A stretch of 64,000 nucleotides of DNA from Bradyrhizobium canariense (GCF_019402665.1 NZ_VSST01000089.1:62001-126000); one strand, 5' to 3'. Positions 24,298 to 33,597 are shown, numbered from the stretch's first letter. The notes: a model not told the origin generated them from the letters alone. Program-made: numbers and translations.

Positions 24298-25239
24298 TCA
24301 GCAACGCCCGCGCTGAAGGCAGTGCTCGCGGCCCTGCTGGTCGGTGCGGAAGGACTCGACGAAGCCGCCCTGACGCTGGGTGACGAAAATCGTCTTGCCG
24401 TCGCTACCGCCGAAGGCAAGGTTTGTCGGCTCCTTGGCCCTCAGCGCGATCTCCCGCTCGACCGCGCCATTGGCCTTCATCAACGTGATGGTGCCCTTGA
24501 GGATGCGCGCGACATAGAGGCGGCCAGCCATGTCGGTGCGCAGGCCATCGACGCTGTCGGGCTGAAACGCCTTGACGAGTTTTGGACTGGTGAGCTCGTT
24601 GCCGCCGATCGTGTAGGACCAGATCTGGCCGCTGCTGGATTCCCCGACATAGAGCGTCTTGTCATCGGGGCTGAGATCGATGCCGTTGGTGGTGCCCATC
24701 GCGCGCGGCGCCGACATGAGCTGTCCCTGCACCGTTCCGTCGGCTTCCTTCGCGATGCGCCAGATATGGCCTTCGCGACCTTTCCAGTTCGGATCACTCG
24801 CGTAGATCGTGCCGTCGCGGGCGATGGTGATGTCGTTGGGCTGGTTCATCTCGTCGGAGTGAAACCAGATGGCGGGCTCGGTCGATCCCTTCGGGATCGC
24901 GAAGATGTTGTGCTTCTTGTAGTCGGCGATGAACATGGTGCCGTCGCGCGCGAAGCGGATGGCATTGCCGACGCTGCCATCGGGCAAAGCCGTGAACGGC
25001 TCGGACGCCGCGCCGCCGACAGGCAGCTTGCCGATGGTGCCGGGCTTGCCGAAATTGACAACGAAGAGATTGCCGTTGAGATCGGCGGCCGGGCCTTCGA
25101 TGCCAAACGTGTATTCGCCTGATGGCGTCACCTGCACGCTTTCGAACAGTTTTGTTTCCGCTCGTGCCGGTGCCGTCGCAAGGACGAGAACAACGCTACT
25201 GCACAGGCACCAGAAATTCCTGCCGGATGTAATAGCCAT
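24298..25239 (-). CDS. SMP-30/gluconolactonase-like secreted beta-propeller
   Basis: 313 residues from the ATG at 25239 (MAITSGRNFWCLCSSVVLVL), whose signal peptide ends at ARA; an in-frame start at 25260 is possible. Repeated blades such as ADLNGNLFVVNFGKPGTIGK, NDITIARDGTIYASDPNW and GIDLSPDDKTLYVGES give the six-bladed SMP-30/gluconolactonase propeller. These are metal-dependent lactonases or hydrolases in the periplasm. The start lies inside the 3' end of the upstream dehydrogenase gene (overlap about 44 bp), so the two are translated together. A lactonase after a sugar dehydrogenase makes chemical sense: sugar to lactone to acid. Confidence 0.85.
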   Translation of the reverse strand: MAITSGRNFWCLCSSVVLVLATAPARAETKLFESVQVTPSGEYTFGIEGPAADLNGNLFVVNFGKPGTIGKLPVGGAASEPFTALPDGSVGNAIRFARDGTMFIADYKKHNIFAIPKGSTEPAIWFHSDEMNQPNDITIARDGTIYASDPNWKGREGHIWRIAKEADGTVQGQLMSAPRAMGTTNGIDLSPDDKTLYVGESSSGQIWSYTIGGNELTSPKLVKAFQPDSVDGLRTDMAGRLYVARILKGTITLMKANGAVEREIALRAKEPTNLAFGGSDGKTIFVTQRQGGFVESFRTDQQGREHCLQRGRC

Positions 25240-27268
25240 CGTCGTCGCTGCACTCGCCATTCAGATAGGGATCGGCCGGCCGGAAGAAGCGGCTGAAGCC
25301 GGGTTTGTCTACAGCGTTCCTTTGTGTCACGACGACGACCTTGGCAGCCGGTATTTCGCCGCATTCCTTGTTGGTTTTGCCAAAGAACTTGCGCTGCGGC
25401 GGGCCGGACTTGATCCGCATCCGGATGCCTGGAACCATTTTTGACACCAGCAGATCCGCCGTGTCGAGCAGGCGCGTGTAACCAGGCTCGGCCTTCGGCA
25501 GGCCTTCGCCACCCGGCGGCATCAGCTTCTCCGCGCCTAACCCACGAAGCCGCGTGCGCAACTTTCCGGAGTCGGGATCACCAGGATAGATCCAGCCATC
25601 CTGCGACAGCATGAAGCGAAGCACCGTCGCGTCCTTCTGAGCGTCAGATAGGCCCGGCTTCAGGCCGAAGTCCGAGTGACAGCCGACGCAGTGCTTTTCG
25701 ACGAGGCCTTTGCGCAAATTGGTGAGCCGGACGCTGTTCTGCGCATCTTTGGCCACGAAGACAGCCAGTTGATCGATCAGCGCCTGGCTACGCATGTCGC
25801 AGGGCAACGGCGGCGGCGCATCGCCCGCGGCGCGGTCGATCCGGATCACGGTCTGGTTCTTGTCCTCGACCAACCAGATTGCGCCGTCCTCCGCGACCGT
25901 CATGCCGACGGGGGCGCCCTGCGGCCGCGCGCCGTTGACGCGGTGCCAGCCTGCGATCAGCTCCTCGAACGGCGCGGCGGCGACGTCGCCGGCCTCGGTC
26001 TGAAAACTGTGGGTCGGATCGGCCGCGCAACTGACATGATAGCGGACCGGCGCCGGGGCGGGCTTCGGGAAGCCGTGGTCGTCGACGTCATAGACGATGA
26101 CGCGGCTGCCGGTCGGGCGATAGCCATGCAGGCCGACCAGCAGCTTGCCCTCGAGCTCCGGAAATTTCGCGCCGTGATAATAGAGCATCGCGAGCGGCGC
26201 GCCGTGCGGCGGCAGCAGCGAGAACGGCGCCTTGTAGAGAGCGTTGGCGGTGCACAGCGATTTGTAGATCCCCGACTGCAATACGATCCTGAATTCGGGA
26301 CTCGGCGTCGACAAATCGTAGCAATAAGGCCAACCGTAATGCCTGCCCTGCTCGATGGCGTTGATCTCCTCGTTCGGCTTGAAAATGTCAGGCAGGTCGC
26401 GGCCGTTCTCGCCTTGCAGGAAGGCATAGCCCGCATCGGGAAAGTTCGGGTGCAGCGCCAGCGCCATCGAGTTGCGCAGGCCGCGCGCATAGACGCCGTG
26501 CGGCGGGTCGGGTTCGCCAGGCTTCAACGCCGGGAAGATACCGCCCGGGGGCGGCGTGAACAGCCAGATCGACGCCATCGCGGAAGCACCCTCGGCCGCC
26601 GCGCAAGGTCGCGTGATCGGCGCCGGCGTGATGCAGTCGTCGCTGTGCGAGCCGATGTTGACGAACAGCCGGCCGTTCCTGTCGAACACAAACTGCTTGA
26701 GCGGGTGCGCGCTCTCGTCGACCCTGGTGCCGTCGGGCAATGTGATCCGGCGGCCCGGCATCTGACGGACGATGGTCTCGACCATGTCGCGCGGATTGTC
26801 GGCGAGCGGATCGAACCGGAAGATCGTCTCCGCGCTCGAGGCATAGAGCTTCTTGTCCGGACCGATCACGAGGCCAAACGGATATTCGATTGCAGTGAGC
26901 AGCTCCTTGAACCGCCGTCCCTGGGGCGCGCGCGGGTCGAGCAACAGCAGTCGGCCATCGGTATGGCCCCAGCCCGCCATGTCGGCGACCACGAACAGGT
27001 CACGACCGGGCACCTGGATGATCGCCCGCGGGAATTTCAGCCGATCCTCCTCGCTGGCGACGAGGCCGGCGCAAAATCCGGCCTTCATGTCGATCTGGAT
27101 TCTGGGAAAAGCCAGATCGGCACTGCCGCAGGTCTCCGTGCCGATCGCATAGCCGCTCTTGCGGACCGGTTCTGATGAGCCTACCGAGGTGAGGGTCAGG
27201 AGCACCACCAAGGCGCCCGCGCATGCGCGCAGGCTTCGGCTTTCACGCCAAAATGTGAGGTGGTTCAC
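25196..27268 (-). CDS. Periplasmic sugar dehydrogenase-like beta-propeller fused to cytochrome c
   Basis: 690 residues from a GTG at 27268 behind GGGAGG; an ATG at 27304 would add 12 residues without a ribosome site. A signal peptide with core GALVVLLTLTSVGSS is followed by a GSDH/sorbosone-dehydrogenase-like propeller (PRAIIQVPGRDLFVVADMAG, ARGLRNSMALALHPNFPDAG, HYGWPYCYD) and then a class I cytochrome c domain with CVGCH (Cys527, Cys530, His531) and a likely axial Met in KLMPPGG. Such fusions oxidise sugars with PQQ and pass electrons to the haem. PQQ use is inferred from the family. Cytochrome maturation implies a periplasmic site. Confidence 0.82.
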   Translation of the reverse strand: MNHLTFWRESRSLRACAGALVVLLTLTSVGSSEPVRKSGYAIGTETCGSADLAFPRIQIDMKAGFCAGLVASEEDRLKFPRAIIQVPGRDLFVVADMAGWGHTDGRLLLLDPRAPQGRRFKELLTAIEYPFGLVIGPDKKLYASSAETIFRFDPLADNPRDMVETIVRQMPGRRITLPDGTRVDESAHPLKQFVFDRNGRLFVNIGSHSDDCITPAPITRPCAAAEGASAMASIWLFTPPPGGIFPALKPGEPDPPHGVYARGLRNSMALALHPNFPDAGYAFLQGENGRDLPDIFKPNEEINAIEQGRHYGWPYCYDLSTPSPEFRIVLQSGIYKSLCTANALYKAPFSLLPPHGAPLAMLYYHGAKFPELEGKLLVGLHGYRPTGSRVIVYDVDDHGFPKPAPAPVRYHVSCAADPTHSFQTEAGDVAAAPFEELIAGWHRVNGARPQGAPVGMTVAEDGAIWLVEDKNQTVIRIDRAAGDAPPPLPCDMRSQALIDQLAVFVAKDAQNSVRLTNLRKGLVEKHCVGCHSDFGLKPGLSDAQKDATVLRFMLSQDGWIYPGDPDSGKLRTRLRGLGAEKLMPPGGEGLPKAEPGYTRLLDTADLLVSKMVPGIRMRIKSGPPQRKFFGKTNKECGEIPAAKVVVVTQRNAVDKPGFSRFFRPADPYLNGECSDDDGYYIRQEFLVPVQ

Positions 27269-27474
27269 GGCGCCTCCCGGACTTTCCGTCCAGGGTTGTT
27301 CCATGCCGCGGGAACGCCGTCCAGTTGATCAACACCCCCTTGTGATCAAACCAGCAGGGGGCTTGGCGCCGACCAATCTCCGTAGATTCCCTTACCGGGC
27401 TCGACCCGAATGTTTCGCGAAGGCTTGGAATGGTATCGGTTTGCCGTCCCAATCGCTCCCAATAGGAGACGCAT

Positions 27475-27708
27475 ATGGTCCAGGTCTATTTTCACTGCTC
27501 CAATACCGAGGGCACGCTGATCGATCGCAGCGGCACAGCCGTGACCAACCTGACCGAGGCGCGCGACCGTGCCGCCCAGATCATGAACGCGATGATCCTG
27601 ACGCCCGGCGCTGAGGATTGGCGCGACTGGGTGATCCATGTCAGCGGCTCCGACGGCGAGGAGATCTTCGACCTCCCCTTCACTGCCATGCTCGGCAAGC
27701 CGCACTGA
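27475..27708 (+). CDS. DUF6894 family small protein
   Basis: 77-residue acidic protein (MVQVYFHCSNTEGTLIDRSG, later LTEARDRAAQIMNAMI and DWVIHVSGSDGEEIFDLPF). This matches the DUF6894 pattern, a short beta-beta-alpha-beta domain frequent in Bradyrhizobium and Methylobacterium, often in many copies per genome and of unknown function. AGGAG at 27463-27467 precedes the ATG. A second small gene follows after 9 bp, so both are likely on one transcript. Confidence 0.82.
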   Translation: MVQVYFHCSNTEGTLIDRSGTAVTNLTEARDRAAQIMNAMILTPGAEDWRDWVIHVSGSDGEEIFDLPFTAMLGKPH

Positions 27709-27717
27709 GGTGATGCC

Positions 27718-27894
27718 ATGTTGCTCGCGTCACTGACCCTGCTCCGCCAGCCCCTGAGCTTCGTCGCCGGCAAATGGCAGACGCTGATCCGGATCGCGGG
27801 CAATCCCTACCGGCCCGAGCTCCACTACATGCGCGGGCCTGGCCCGAAATGGCACGCCAAGTATCAGGCCAGCCGGCTGGATCGCGCGCGCTGA
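27718..27894 (+). CDS. 58-residue hypothetical protein
   Basis: ATG at 27718 lies 9 bp after the DUF6894 stop, with GAGG 6 bp upstream; stop TGA at 27892-27894. The product is basic (MLLASLTLLRQPLSFVAGKW at the start, then NPYRPELHYMRGPGPKWHAK) and has no signal peptide or cysteine. Coupling and spacing suggest a real gene co-expressed with the DUF6894 protein. Family not recognised. Confidence 0.6.
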   Translation: MLLASLTLLRQPLSFVAGKWQTLIRIAGNPYRPELHYMRGPGPKWHAKYQASRLDRAR

Positions 27895-27935
27895 GCTCTG
27901 CGGCTTCCGCTTCCCACTGATCGGTCTCTCGACTC

Positions 27936-28003
27936 GTGATGCCCGGGCATAGCCGTCCGAAGGACGGCGTCGCTTCCGCTCGCCTATGCCCCGGGCATTC
28001 ACG
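27936..28003. repeat. Intergenic palindromic repeat (GTGATGCCCGGGCATA type)
   Basis: GTGATGCCCGGGCATA (27936-27951) is complementary to TATGCCCCGGGCATTCAC (about 27985-28002) apart from one bulge and one extra base. The spacer holds GCCGTCC-GAA-GGACGGC, a second hairpin. This is a known-looking Bradyrhizobium repeat. It sits in the 261-bp gap before the gamma-glutamyltransferase gene. Confidence 0.75.
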
Positions 28004-28155
28004 CGTTGGCGCCTCCCCCGCCTGCTTCACACCAGCCATGTCGCGCCTCCCTTTCGATATTCTCGGTGGGGACGATGTGCCATTGTCCGCGCACTCCGCC
28101 GATTGCGGAGCTCAGCGCAACGAAGCCAAACCGAAGACAGCACACAGACATCATC

Positions 28156-29745
28156 ATGCCGCACCAGTTCAGCCACGCCCAAACCGTCCGCAAGCCCGCC
28201 ATCACAACCAAAGGCGGCATCGTCGCCGCGCAGTCGCGGCGGGCGGCCGAAGTGGGGGCGCAAGTGCTGGCGGCGGGCGGCGACTGCGTGGATGCGATCG
28301 TCGCCACCACCTTCGCGCTCAACGTTCTGGAGCCCTGGAACAGCGGCATGGGCGGCGGCGGCGCCATGGTGCTCTACCGTGCCGCGGAAAATCGCTACGA
28401 AGTGATCGACTACGGCATGTGCGCGCCGCAAAGCCTGCGCGCCGCCGACTATCCGCTCAGCGGCGAAGGCGCGGCTTCCGATCTGTTCCCCTGGCAGCGG
28501 GTGAAGGACGACCGCAACATCCACGGCCCCGGCGCGATCGCCGTGCCCGGCGTCGTCGCCGGCATGGAGGAGGCTCATCGCCGTCACGCGAAGTTGCCCT
28601 GGAAGGATCTGGTCGCGCCGGCAGCGGTCCTCGCCGGCGAAGGCCTGCTGGTTGACTGGTGGACCACGCTGACGATCGCGGCATCGGCGGCCGATCTTCG
28701 GCGCTATCCCGCGAGCGCGACAACGTTCCTGAAGGACGGCCTGCCGCCAAGCGCGCCGTGGGGCATCAAGTCCGAGACGCGACTGCCGCTGGACACTCTG
28801 AAGGCGACGCTGTCGCACCTTGCCGACGCCGGTCCGCGCGATTTCTACCAGGGCGATCTCGCCAGGAGTATCGCATCCGACATCAAGGCCAACGGCGGCG
28901 CGCTGTCGGTGGAGGACCTCGCCGCGTTCCGAGCTCATCTGCGCGAGCCGCTGGCGATCCCCTATCGCGGCGGCAAGGTGTTTGCGACGCCGGAGCTCAC
29001 AGCCGGGCCGACAATGGCGCATGCGCTGCGCCTGTTGCAGCAGAACCTGAATCCGGGAAGCGCGCCCGACGCGGCCGGCTATGTCGAATATGCGCTCGCC
29101 CTGCAATCGGCTTATCGCGAGCGGCTCAAGGATATGGGCGATGCCGACGGCAAGCGCTCGCTCGGCGCGGACTATCTGGCGCCCGCCTGCACCACGCACT
29201 TCTCCGTGGTCGACCGCCACGGCAACATCGCGGCGGTGACGCAGACGCTGCTGTCCTCCTTCGGCTCGAAATACGTCACGCCGCACACCGGCATCGCCAT
29301 GAACAACGGCATCATGTGGTTCGACCCGACGCCGGGCACCACCAACTCGCTCGCCCCAGGCAAGCGCTGTCTCACCAACTACACGCCTGTCATCGCCGAG
29401 ACCGCGGACGGCAAGCGGCTCGCGGTCGGCGCCTCCGGCGGTCGCCGCATCCTGCCGTCGGTGATGCAGATCGTGTCGTTTGCGATGGATTTCGGCATGG
29501 ATCTCGATGCCGCGATCCACCAGCCGCGCATCGATGCCAGCGAGGGCGCGATCGTGATCGGCGACGCCAGACTTCCGAAGGAAGTCCGCAAGGCACTCGC
29601 CGCGCGCTTCGACTATGAGGAGACGCAGGTACAGGCCGTGCCGATGAAGTTCGCCTTCCCGAGCGTAGTGATGCGCCAGGGCGACACGAGTTCCGGCGCG
29701 GTCGAGATTTTTCATCCTTGGGCCGATGCGGTGGCGGAAGCCTAA
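28156..29745 (+). CDS. Gamma-glutamyltransferase family protein (Ntn hydrolase)
   Basis: 529 residues from the ATG at 28156 (MPHQFSHAQTVRKPAITTKG); the frame is open upstream into the repeat but without coding character. It has the standard GGT layout: GGIVAAQSRRAAEVGAQVLA and NSGMGGGGAMVLY in the large part, then the autocleavage site CTTHFSVVD with Thr346 as new N-terminal nucleophile, and later GASGGRRILPSVMQ and HQPRIDA in the small part. GGTs transfer or hydrolyse gamma-glutamyl groups. No signal peptide is seen, unlike E. coli GGT, so a cytoplasmic role (cephalosporin-acylase-like or gamma-glutamyl-amine hydrolysis) is likely. Confidence 0.88.
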   Translation: MPHQFSHAQTVRKPAITTKGGIVAAQSRRAAEVGAQVLAAGGDCVDAIVATTFALNVLEPWNSGMGGGGAMVLYRAAENRYEVIDYGMCAPQSLRAADYPLSGEGAASDLFPWQRVKDDRNIHGPGAIAVPGVVAGMEEAHRRHAKLPWKDLVAPAAVLAGEGLLVDWWTTLTIAASAADLRRYPASATTFLKDGLPPSAPWGIKSETRLPLDTLKATLSHLADAGPRDFYQGDLARSIASDIKANGGALSVEDLAAFRAHLREPLAIPYRGGKVFATPELTAGPTMAHALRLLQQNLNPGSAPDAAGYVEYALALQSAYRERLKDMGDADGKRSLGADYLAPACTTHFSVVDRHGNIAAVTQTLLSSFGSKYVTPHTGIAMNNGIMWFDPTPGTTNSLAPGKRCLTNYTPVIAETADGKRLAVGASGGRRILPSVMQIVSFAMDFGMDLDAAIHQPRIDASEGAIVIGDARLPKEVRKALAARFDYEETQVQAVPMKFAFPSVVMRQGDTSSGAVEIFHPWADAVAEA

Positions 29746-29777
29746 GGCTTAACGAAAACCGATTGAGCCGCGAGCAC

Positions 29778-29937
29778 CGCTGCACCTCTTCCGCTTGCGG
29801 GAGAGGTCGACGCGCGCCGGGCGATGCAAAGCATCGTCCCGAGCGCGGCGGGTGAGGGCTCTCTCCTCTTGGGGATTCCCTGTATGGAAACACCCTCTCC
29901 CCAGCCCTCTCCCGCAAGCGGGAGAGGGAGCGCACCT
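29778..29937. repeat. Second copy of the GCAAGCGGGAGAGG repeat family
   Basis: Outer stems CCTCTTCCGCTTGCGGGAGAGG (split by its own loop, near 29786) and CCCTCTCCCGCAAGCGGGAGAGG (near 29908-29930) resemble the repeat at 22998-23140, with the same GGTGAGGGCTCTCTC interior. An inner hairpin GCGATGC-AAA-GCATCGT is present. It fills the gap between the convergent GGT and FAD oxidoreductase genes. Confidence 0.78.
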
Positions 29938-29969
29938 GTGCTGCGGCAACAGTAAATCTAATCGCGCCG

Positions 29970-31256
29970 TTAGATCCCGAGCCGGTCGCGCACCCGGCCT
30001 GCGATCACTGCCGTCGTCACGCCCACCGGCCAGAATGCGTGCATCGGGATCGGCTTGATGCCGGTGACGGGCACGTCGAGCTCGGCCTTGGCGCCTCCGA
30101 TCAGACGTCGTGCGAGCTGTGCGCCCATCGCGGTCGAGAGCGCTACGCCGCGGCCGTTGCAGCCGAGCGAGATCAGGATGTTGTCCGCGGGCTCGTGCAC
30201 ATGCGGGTAATGATCCGCGGTGATGGCGAGCCGGCTGTTCCAGCCATGGGTCCAGGCAACGCCCTCGAGTTGCGGCCATAGCCGCTCGGCGTATCGCATG
30301 AGATAGGCGACGTCGCGCGGCGAATTGATCCAGCGCATCGGACCGCGACCACCCATCAAGAGGCGGTTCTGCTGATCGACGCGGTAATAGACGGTGATGT
30401 GGCCGCTCTCGTAAAGGACGGGACGCGTCGGCATGATCGAACGGGCCACATCGTCGGACAACGGCGCGGTGGCCGCGATCGAGGAGAACACCGGCACGAT
30501 GGTTCGGCGAAGCGCCGGCCAGAGATCGTCCGTAAAACCGTTGGTCGCGAGCAGCACTTTGTCGGCATGCACCACCGCGCGCGGCGTCTCGATGCGCCAG
30601 CGGCTGCCCTCGCGGCGTAGCGACAGCGCCGGTGTCTCGCCGTGCACCTTTGCGCCCGCGGAGATCGCGGCGCGCGCGAGACCGCGGGCATAACTGAGCG
30701 GATGCAGATCGCCGCCGCGGGTATCCAGCATGGCGCCGACGTAGCGATCGGTGCCGGTCATCGCGCGCAGCTGCTCGCGGTTCAGGTACGACACCGGCAT
30801 GCCGCGGGCGGTGCATTGCCGCGCGGTTGTCTCGATCGCGGCGGCGCTGGCCTGGTTATAGGCCGCGCGCAGCGTGCCGTTCTGCCGCGCCTCGCACGGG
30901 ATCTGGTAGCGGCGGATCAAATCGTGGGTGAAGTTCGTCGTGCCGTAGGAGAAGTCGATCATACGGCGGCCGAGCTCAGTGCCAAAATCGGCTTCGATCT
31001 GATCGGGGTCGTGCTTCAGTCCCGGATTGGTGTGGCCGCCATTATTGCCGGATGCGCCCCAGCCGGGCTCCTGCGCCTCCAGCACCAGTGCCTCCACGCC
31101 CTGCTCGGCCAGATGCAACGCCGTGGACAGACCGGTGTAGCCGCCGCCGACGATGGCGACCGAGACCGTCTTGTCGATTTCGAGCGGCGGCGTGGCCACC
31201 GGCGCGACGGCGGTGTCGGCATAGAGGGACGGCGGCAGAGGCAGGCGCGTGGTCAT
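29970..31256 (-). CDS. FAD-dependent amine oxidoreductase (DAO family, PuuB-like)
   Basis: 428 residues. The N-terminal dinucleotide-binding motif is VAIVGGGYTGLSTALHLAEQG; then LVLEAQEPGWGASGNNGG, where GASGxNGG is typical of gamma-glutamylputrescine oxidase (PuuB) and related sarcosine-oxidase-like enzymes. C-terminal: LISLGCNGRGVALSTAMGAQ, the FAD-closing motif. It oxidises an amine to aldehyde or imine with release of ammonia and peroxide. It is encoded 12 bp upstream of... rather, its start lies 12 bp after the stop of the ABC ATPase gene on the same strand, so it belongs to that operon, and the imported compound is probably its substrate or precursor. Confidence 0.85.
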   Translation of the reverse strand: MTTRLPLPPSLYADTAVAPVATPPLEIDKTVSVAIVGGGYTGLSTALHLAEQGVEALVLEAQEPGWGASGNNGGHTNPGLKHDPDQIEADFGTELGRRMIDFSYGTTNFTHDLIRRYQIPCEARQNGTLRAAYNQASAAAIETTARQCTARGMPVSYLNREQLRAMTGTDRYVGAMLDTRGGDLHPLSYARGLARAAISAGAKVHGETPALSLRREGSRWRIETPRAVVHADKVLLATNGFTDDLWPALRRTIVPVFSSIAATAPLSDDVARSIMPTRPVLYESGHITVYYRVDQQNRLLMGGRGPMRWINSPRDVAYLMRYAERLWPQLEGVAWTHGWNSRLAITADHYPHVHEPADNILISLGCNGRGVALSTAMGAQLARRLIGGAKAELDVPVTGIKPIPMHAFWPVGVTTAVIAGRVRDRLGI

Positions 31257-31268
31257 GGCAAGGACCGG

Positions 31269-32000
31269 TCAGAGCGGATGCAGAACGCGGCGCAAAAAAT
31301 CCTGCGTCCGCGCATGCTGCGGTTGATTGAGCACCGATTTCGCCGGTCCCTGCTCGACGATGACACCGCCGTCGATGAACAGCACGCGGTCGGCGACGTC
31401 GCGGGCAAAGCCCATCTCGTGCGTAACGACGACCATGGTCATGCCGTCGTCGGCGAGCTTGCGCATCACGCCGAGAACGTCGCCGACCAGTTCAGGATCG
31501 AGCGCCGAGGTCGGTTCGTCGAACAGGATGGCCTTGGGCTGCATCGCCAGCGCCCGCGCGATCGCGACGCGTTGCTGCTGGCCGCCGGAGAGCTGCGGCG
31601 GATGTTCGTTGGCTTTCTCGGCAAGGCCCACCTGGGCGAGCAGCGCGCGGCCACGCTCGAATGCGGCAGCGCGCGGCTCCTTCTTCACATAGAGCGGACC
31701 TTCGACCACGTTCTCCAGCACCGTTCGGTGCGGAAACAAATTGAAGCGCTGGAACACCATCGAGACCTGGGTGCGGACTTGCACGATCGACGGCGCGTCG
31801 CGGTCGACCTTCAATCCCTCGACGCTGATCTCGCCGCGGTCGTAGCTTTCGAGACCGTTGATACAGCGCAAGATGGTGGACTTGCCGGAGCCGGAGGGCC
31901 CGACGATGCAGACCACCTCGCCCTTCTGCACGGAGGCCGTGATGCCCTTGAGCACCTCGTTTTCGCCAAAGCTCTTGTGGACGTCGGTCAGCTCGATCAT
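31269..32000 (-). CDS. Polar amino acid ABC transporter ATP-binding protein
   Basis: 243 residues from the ATG at 32000; it overlaps the permease stop by 4 bp (ATGA), so a longer frame to 32264 is not used. Walker A GPSGSGKS (34-41), signature LSGGQQQR, Walker [12 protein letters not shown] and the H-loop VVTHEMG are all intact. It belongs to the HisP/GlnQ family that energises uptake of polar amino acids and opines. It forms an operon with permease and binding protein upstream and the FAD oxidoreductase downstream. Confidence 0.93.
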   Translation of the reverse strand: MIELTDVHKSFGENEVLKGITASVQKGEVVCIVGPSGSGKSTILRCINGLESYDRGEISVEGLKVDRDAPSIVQVRTQVSMVFQRFNLFPHRTVLENVVEGPLYVKKEPRAAAFERGRALLAQVGLAEKANEHPPQLSGGQQQRVAIARALAMQPKAILFDEPTSALDPELVGDVLGVMRKLADDGMTMVVVTHEMGFARDVADRVLFIDGGVIVEQGPAKSVLNQPQHARTQDFLRRVLHPL

Positions 32001-32650
32001 TTCTTGCCGGCCCGCTTCTCGAAGTGACGGACCAGCAGGATCAGCGGAATGCTCATGGTGAGATACATCAGCGCAACCATCGTGAACACGTTGGTGTTCT
32101 TGAAGGTCGAGGACGCGATCAGCTTGCCTTGCAGCGCGAGCTCGGCGACCGTGATGGTCGAGGCCTGCGAGGAATCCTTCAGCATCATGATCATGACGTT
32201 GCCGTAAGGCGGCAACACGATTCGCACCGCCTGCGGCAGCACGACGCGGCGCATGGTCAGCCACCAGCCCATGCCGATCGATTGCGCCGCCTCGATCTGC
32301 CCCTTGTCGATGGCCTCGATGCCGGCGCGGAAATTTTCCGCCTGATAGGCCGAGTAGGCGATGCCGAGCCCAAGGATCGCAGCCTGCAACGCGGACAGCG
32401 TGACGCCGAGATCCGGCATCACGAAGTAGAGGTAGAACAACAGCACGATGATCGGAATGCCGCGGATCACATTGATCAGGCTGGCGCTGAGCAGCGACAG
32501 GACGCGGATGCCGGAGACCCGCATCATCGCCCAGACGAGGCCAAGCACCGTCGACAGCAGCAGCGAGCCGATGGTGACGACGATCGTCAGCACGACGCCG
32601 CTCATCAGGATCGGGAAGAATTCCGCCGCGTCGTGCCAGAAGCCTTTCAT
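31997..32650 (-). CDS. Polar amino acid ABC transporter permease
   Basis: 217-residue inner-membrane protein of the HisMQ family with about five hydrophobic segments. The EAA-type loop is recognisable around [21 protein letters not shown] (quoted shorter: [18 protein letters not shown]), which contacts the ATPase. Only one permease gene is present, so a homodimer is likely. The next gene upstream (binding protein) ends 31 bp before its start; the ATPase gene overlaps its stop. Confidence 0.92.
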   Translation of the reverse strand: MKGFWHDAAEFFPILMSGVVLTIVVTIGSLLLSTVLGLVWAMMRVSGIRVLSLLSASLINVIRGIPIIVLLFYLYFVMPDLGVTLSALQAAILGLGIAYSAYQAENFRAGIEAIDKGQIEAAQSIGMGWWLTMRRVVLPQAVRIVLPPYGNVMIMMLKDSSQASTITVAELALQGKLIASSTFKNTNVFTMVALMYLTMSIPLILLVRHFEKRAGKK

Positions 32651-32681
32651 CGATCAGCCTTCATCGATTGACCTCTCGCGA

Positions 32682-33446
32682 TCAACCCTGCGCCTTCAGG
32701 CCCCATTTATCGAGGATCTTCTCGATGGTGCCGTTGGCCTTGAGCTTGGCGAGCGAGGCGTTGATCTTGCCGAGCAGCGCGCTCTCGCCCTTGCGGACGC
32801 CGATGCCGACCGAGCCGACAGTAGCAGGCTTGTAGCTGTCGACGAGCCGCACCTCGGGGAAGCCGCCCTGCTTCAGATTGTAGGCGAGGATCGGATAATC
32901 GGCATAACCGGCCTTGAGGCGGCCGGTGTTCACGTCGCGCAGGATGTCGGGAATGGTATCGTAGGCCTTGACGTCGGCGAACAGGCCGGACTTCTTCAGC
33001 GCATCGACGAAGGCGGTGCCGACCTGGGCGCCGACCGTCTCGCCTTTCAGATCGTCCTGCGTGGCGTAGGCCTTGGTATCGCCCTTCGGCACGACGAGGC
33101 CTTCCCCGTAAGTGTAGATCGGATCGGAGAAGTCGACGACCTCCTTGCGCGGCGCGGTGATGAACATCGCGGCCGCGATGATGTCGATCTTGCTGGAGGT
33201 CAGCGACGGGATCAGCGCCGAGAACGCCATCGGCTCGATCTGCACGTTGAGGCCGGCATCCTTGCCGATCTCGGTGATGAGATCGACCATGATGCCCTGG
33301 ATGGTGTTGGTCTTGGTGTCGAGGAAGGTGAAGGGAATGCCTGTCGGCGTCGAACCAACCTTCAGCACCTGCTGCGCCGAAGCCGGCGCTGCTGCGGCAA
33401 TCGCGAGTGCCGCGACCGCGGCCTGGACAAAACGCTTCAACGCCAT
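32682..33446 (-). CDS. Periplasmic amino acid-binding protein of the ABC importer
   Basis: 254 residues from the ATG at 33446, which follows AAAGGGG; a longer frame upstream crosses the divergent promoter. A signal peptide (MALKRFVQAAVAALAIAAAA, ending ASA) precedes an SBP_bac_3 domain: GIPFTFLDTKTNTIQGIMVD, DFSDPIYTYGEGLVVPKGD and the C-terminal NASLAKLKANGTIEKILDKW. It is the first gene of the importer-oxidoreductase operon. The ligand is probably an amino acid or an amino-acid-like amine such as an opine or gamma-glutamyl compound; not readable from the sequence. Confidence 0.92.
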   Translation of the reverse strand: MALKRFVQAAVAALAIAAAAPASAQQVLKVGSTPTGIPFTFLDTKTNTIQGIMVDLITEIGKDAGLNVQIEPMAFSALIPSLTSSKIDIIAAAMFITAPRKEVVDFSDPIYTYGEGLVVPKGDTKAYATQDDLKGETVGAQVGTAFVDALKKSGLFADVKAYDTIPDILRDVNTGRLKAGYADYPILAYNLKQGGFPEVRLVDSYKPATVGSVGIGVRKGESALLGKINASLAKLKANGTIEKILDKWGLKAQG

Positions 33447-33528
33447 CGCATTCCCCTTTGGGCTCGGCCGATGGCGGCGCTCGCAGATGTCGTGATCGCA
33501 GACATTGCGGGCCGAGCCGTTTCGGCCT

Positions 33529-33548
33529 ATTTTCACCAACATGAAAAT
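33529..33548. promoter_or_regulatory. Candidate operator 1: ATTTTCA-N6-TGAAAAT
   Basis: ATTTTCA (33529-33535) and TGAAAAT (33542-33548) are exact reverse complements 6 bp apart in the divergent region between the ABC operon and the XRE-cupin gene. A related site lies 51 bp downstream at 33580, on the same face of the helix. Confidence 0.6.
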
Positions 33549-33579
33549 TTGGTCACACTTTCGCGGGTCATGCAAGCGG

Positions 33580-33597
33580 TTTTCATGCACATGAAGG
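33580..33597. promoter_or_regulatory. Candidate operator 2: TTTTCA-N6-TGAAGG, containing TTCATG-N2-CATGAA
   Basis: TTTTCA (33580-33585) with TGAA (33592-33595) repeats the TTTTCA-N6-TGAA design of the site at 33529. Inside it TTCATG-CA-CATGAA (33582-33595) is a perfect dyad. It ends about 13 bp before the GTG start of the XRE-cupin gene and overlaps its ribosome-binding region, which suits autorepression. Confidence 0.6.
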
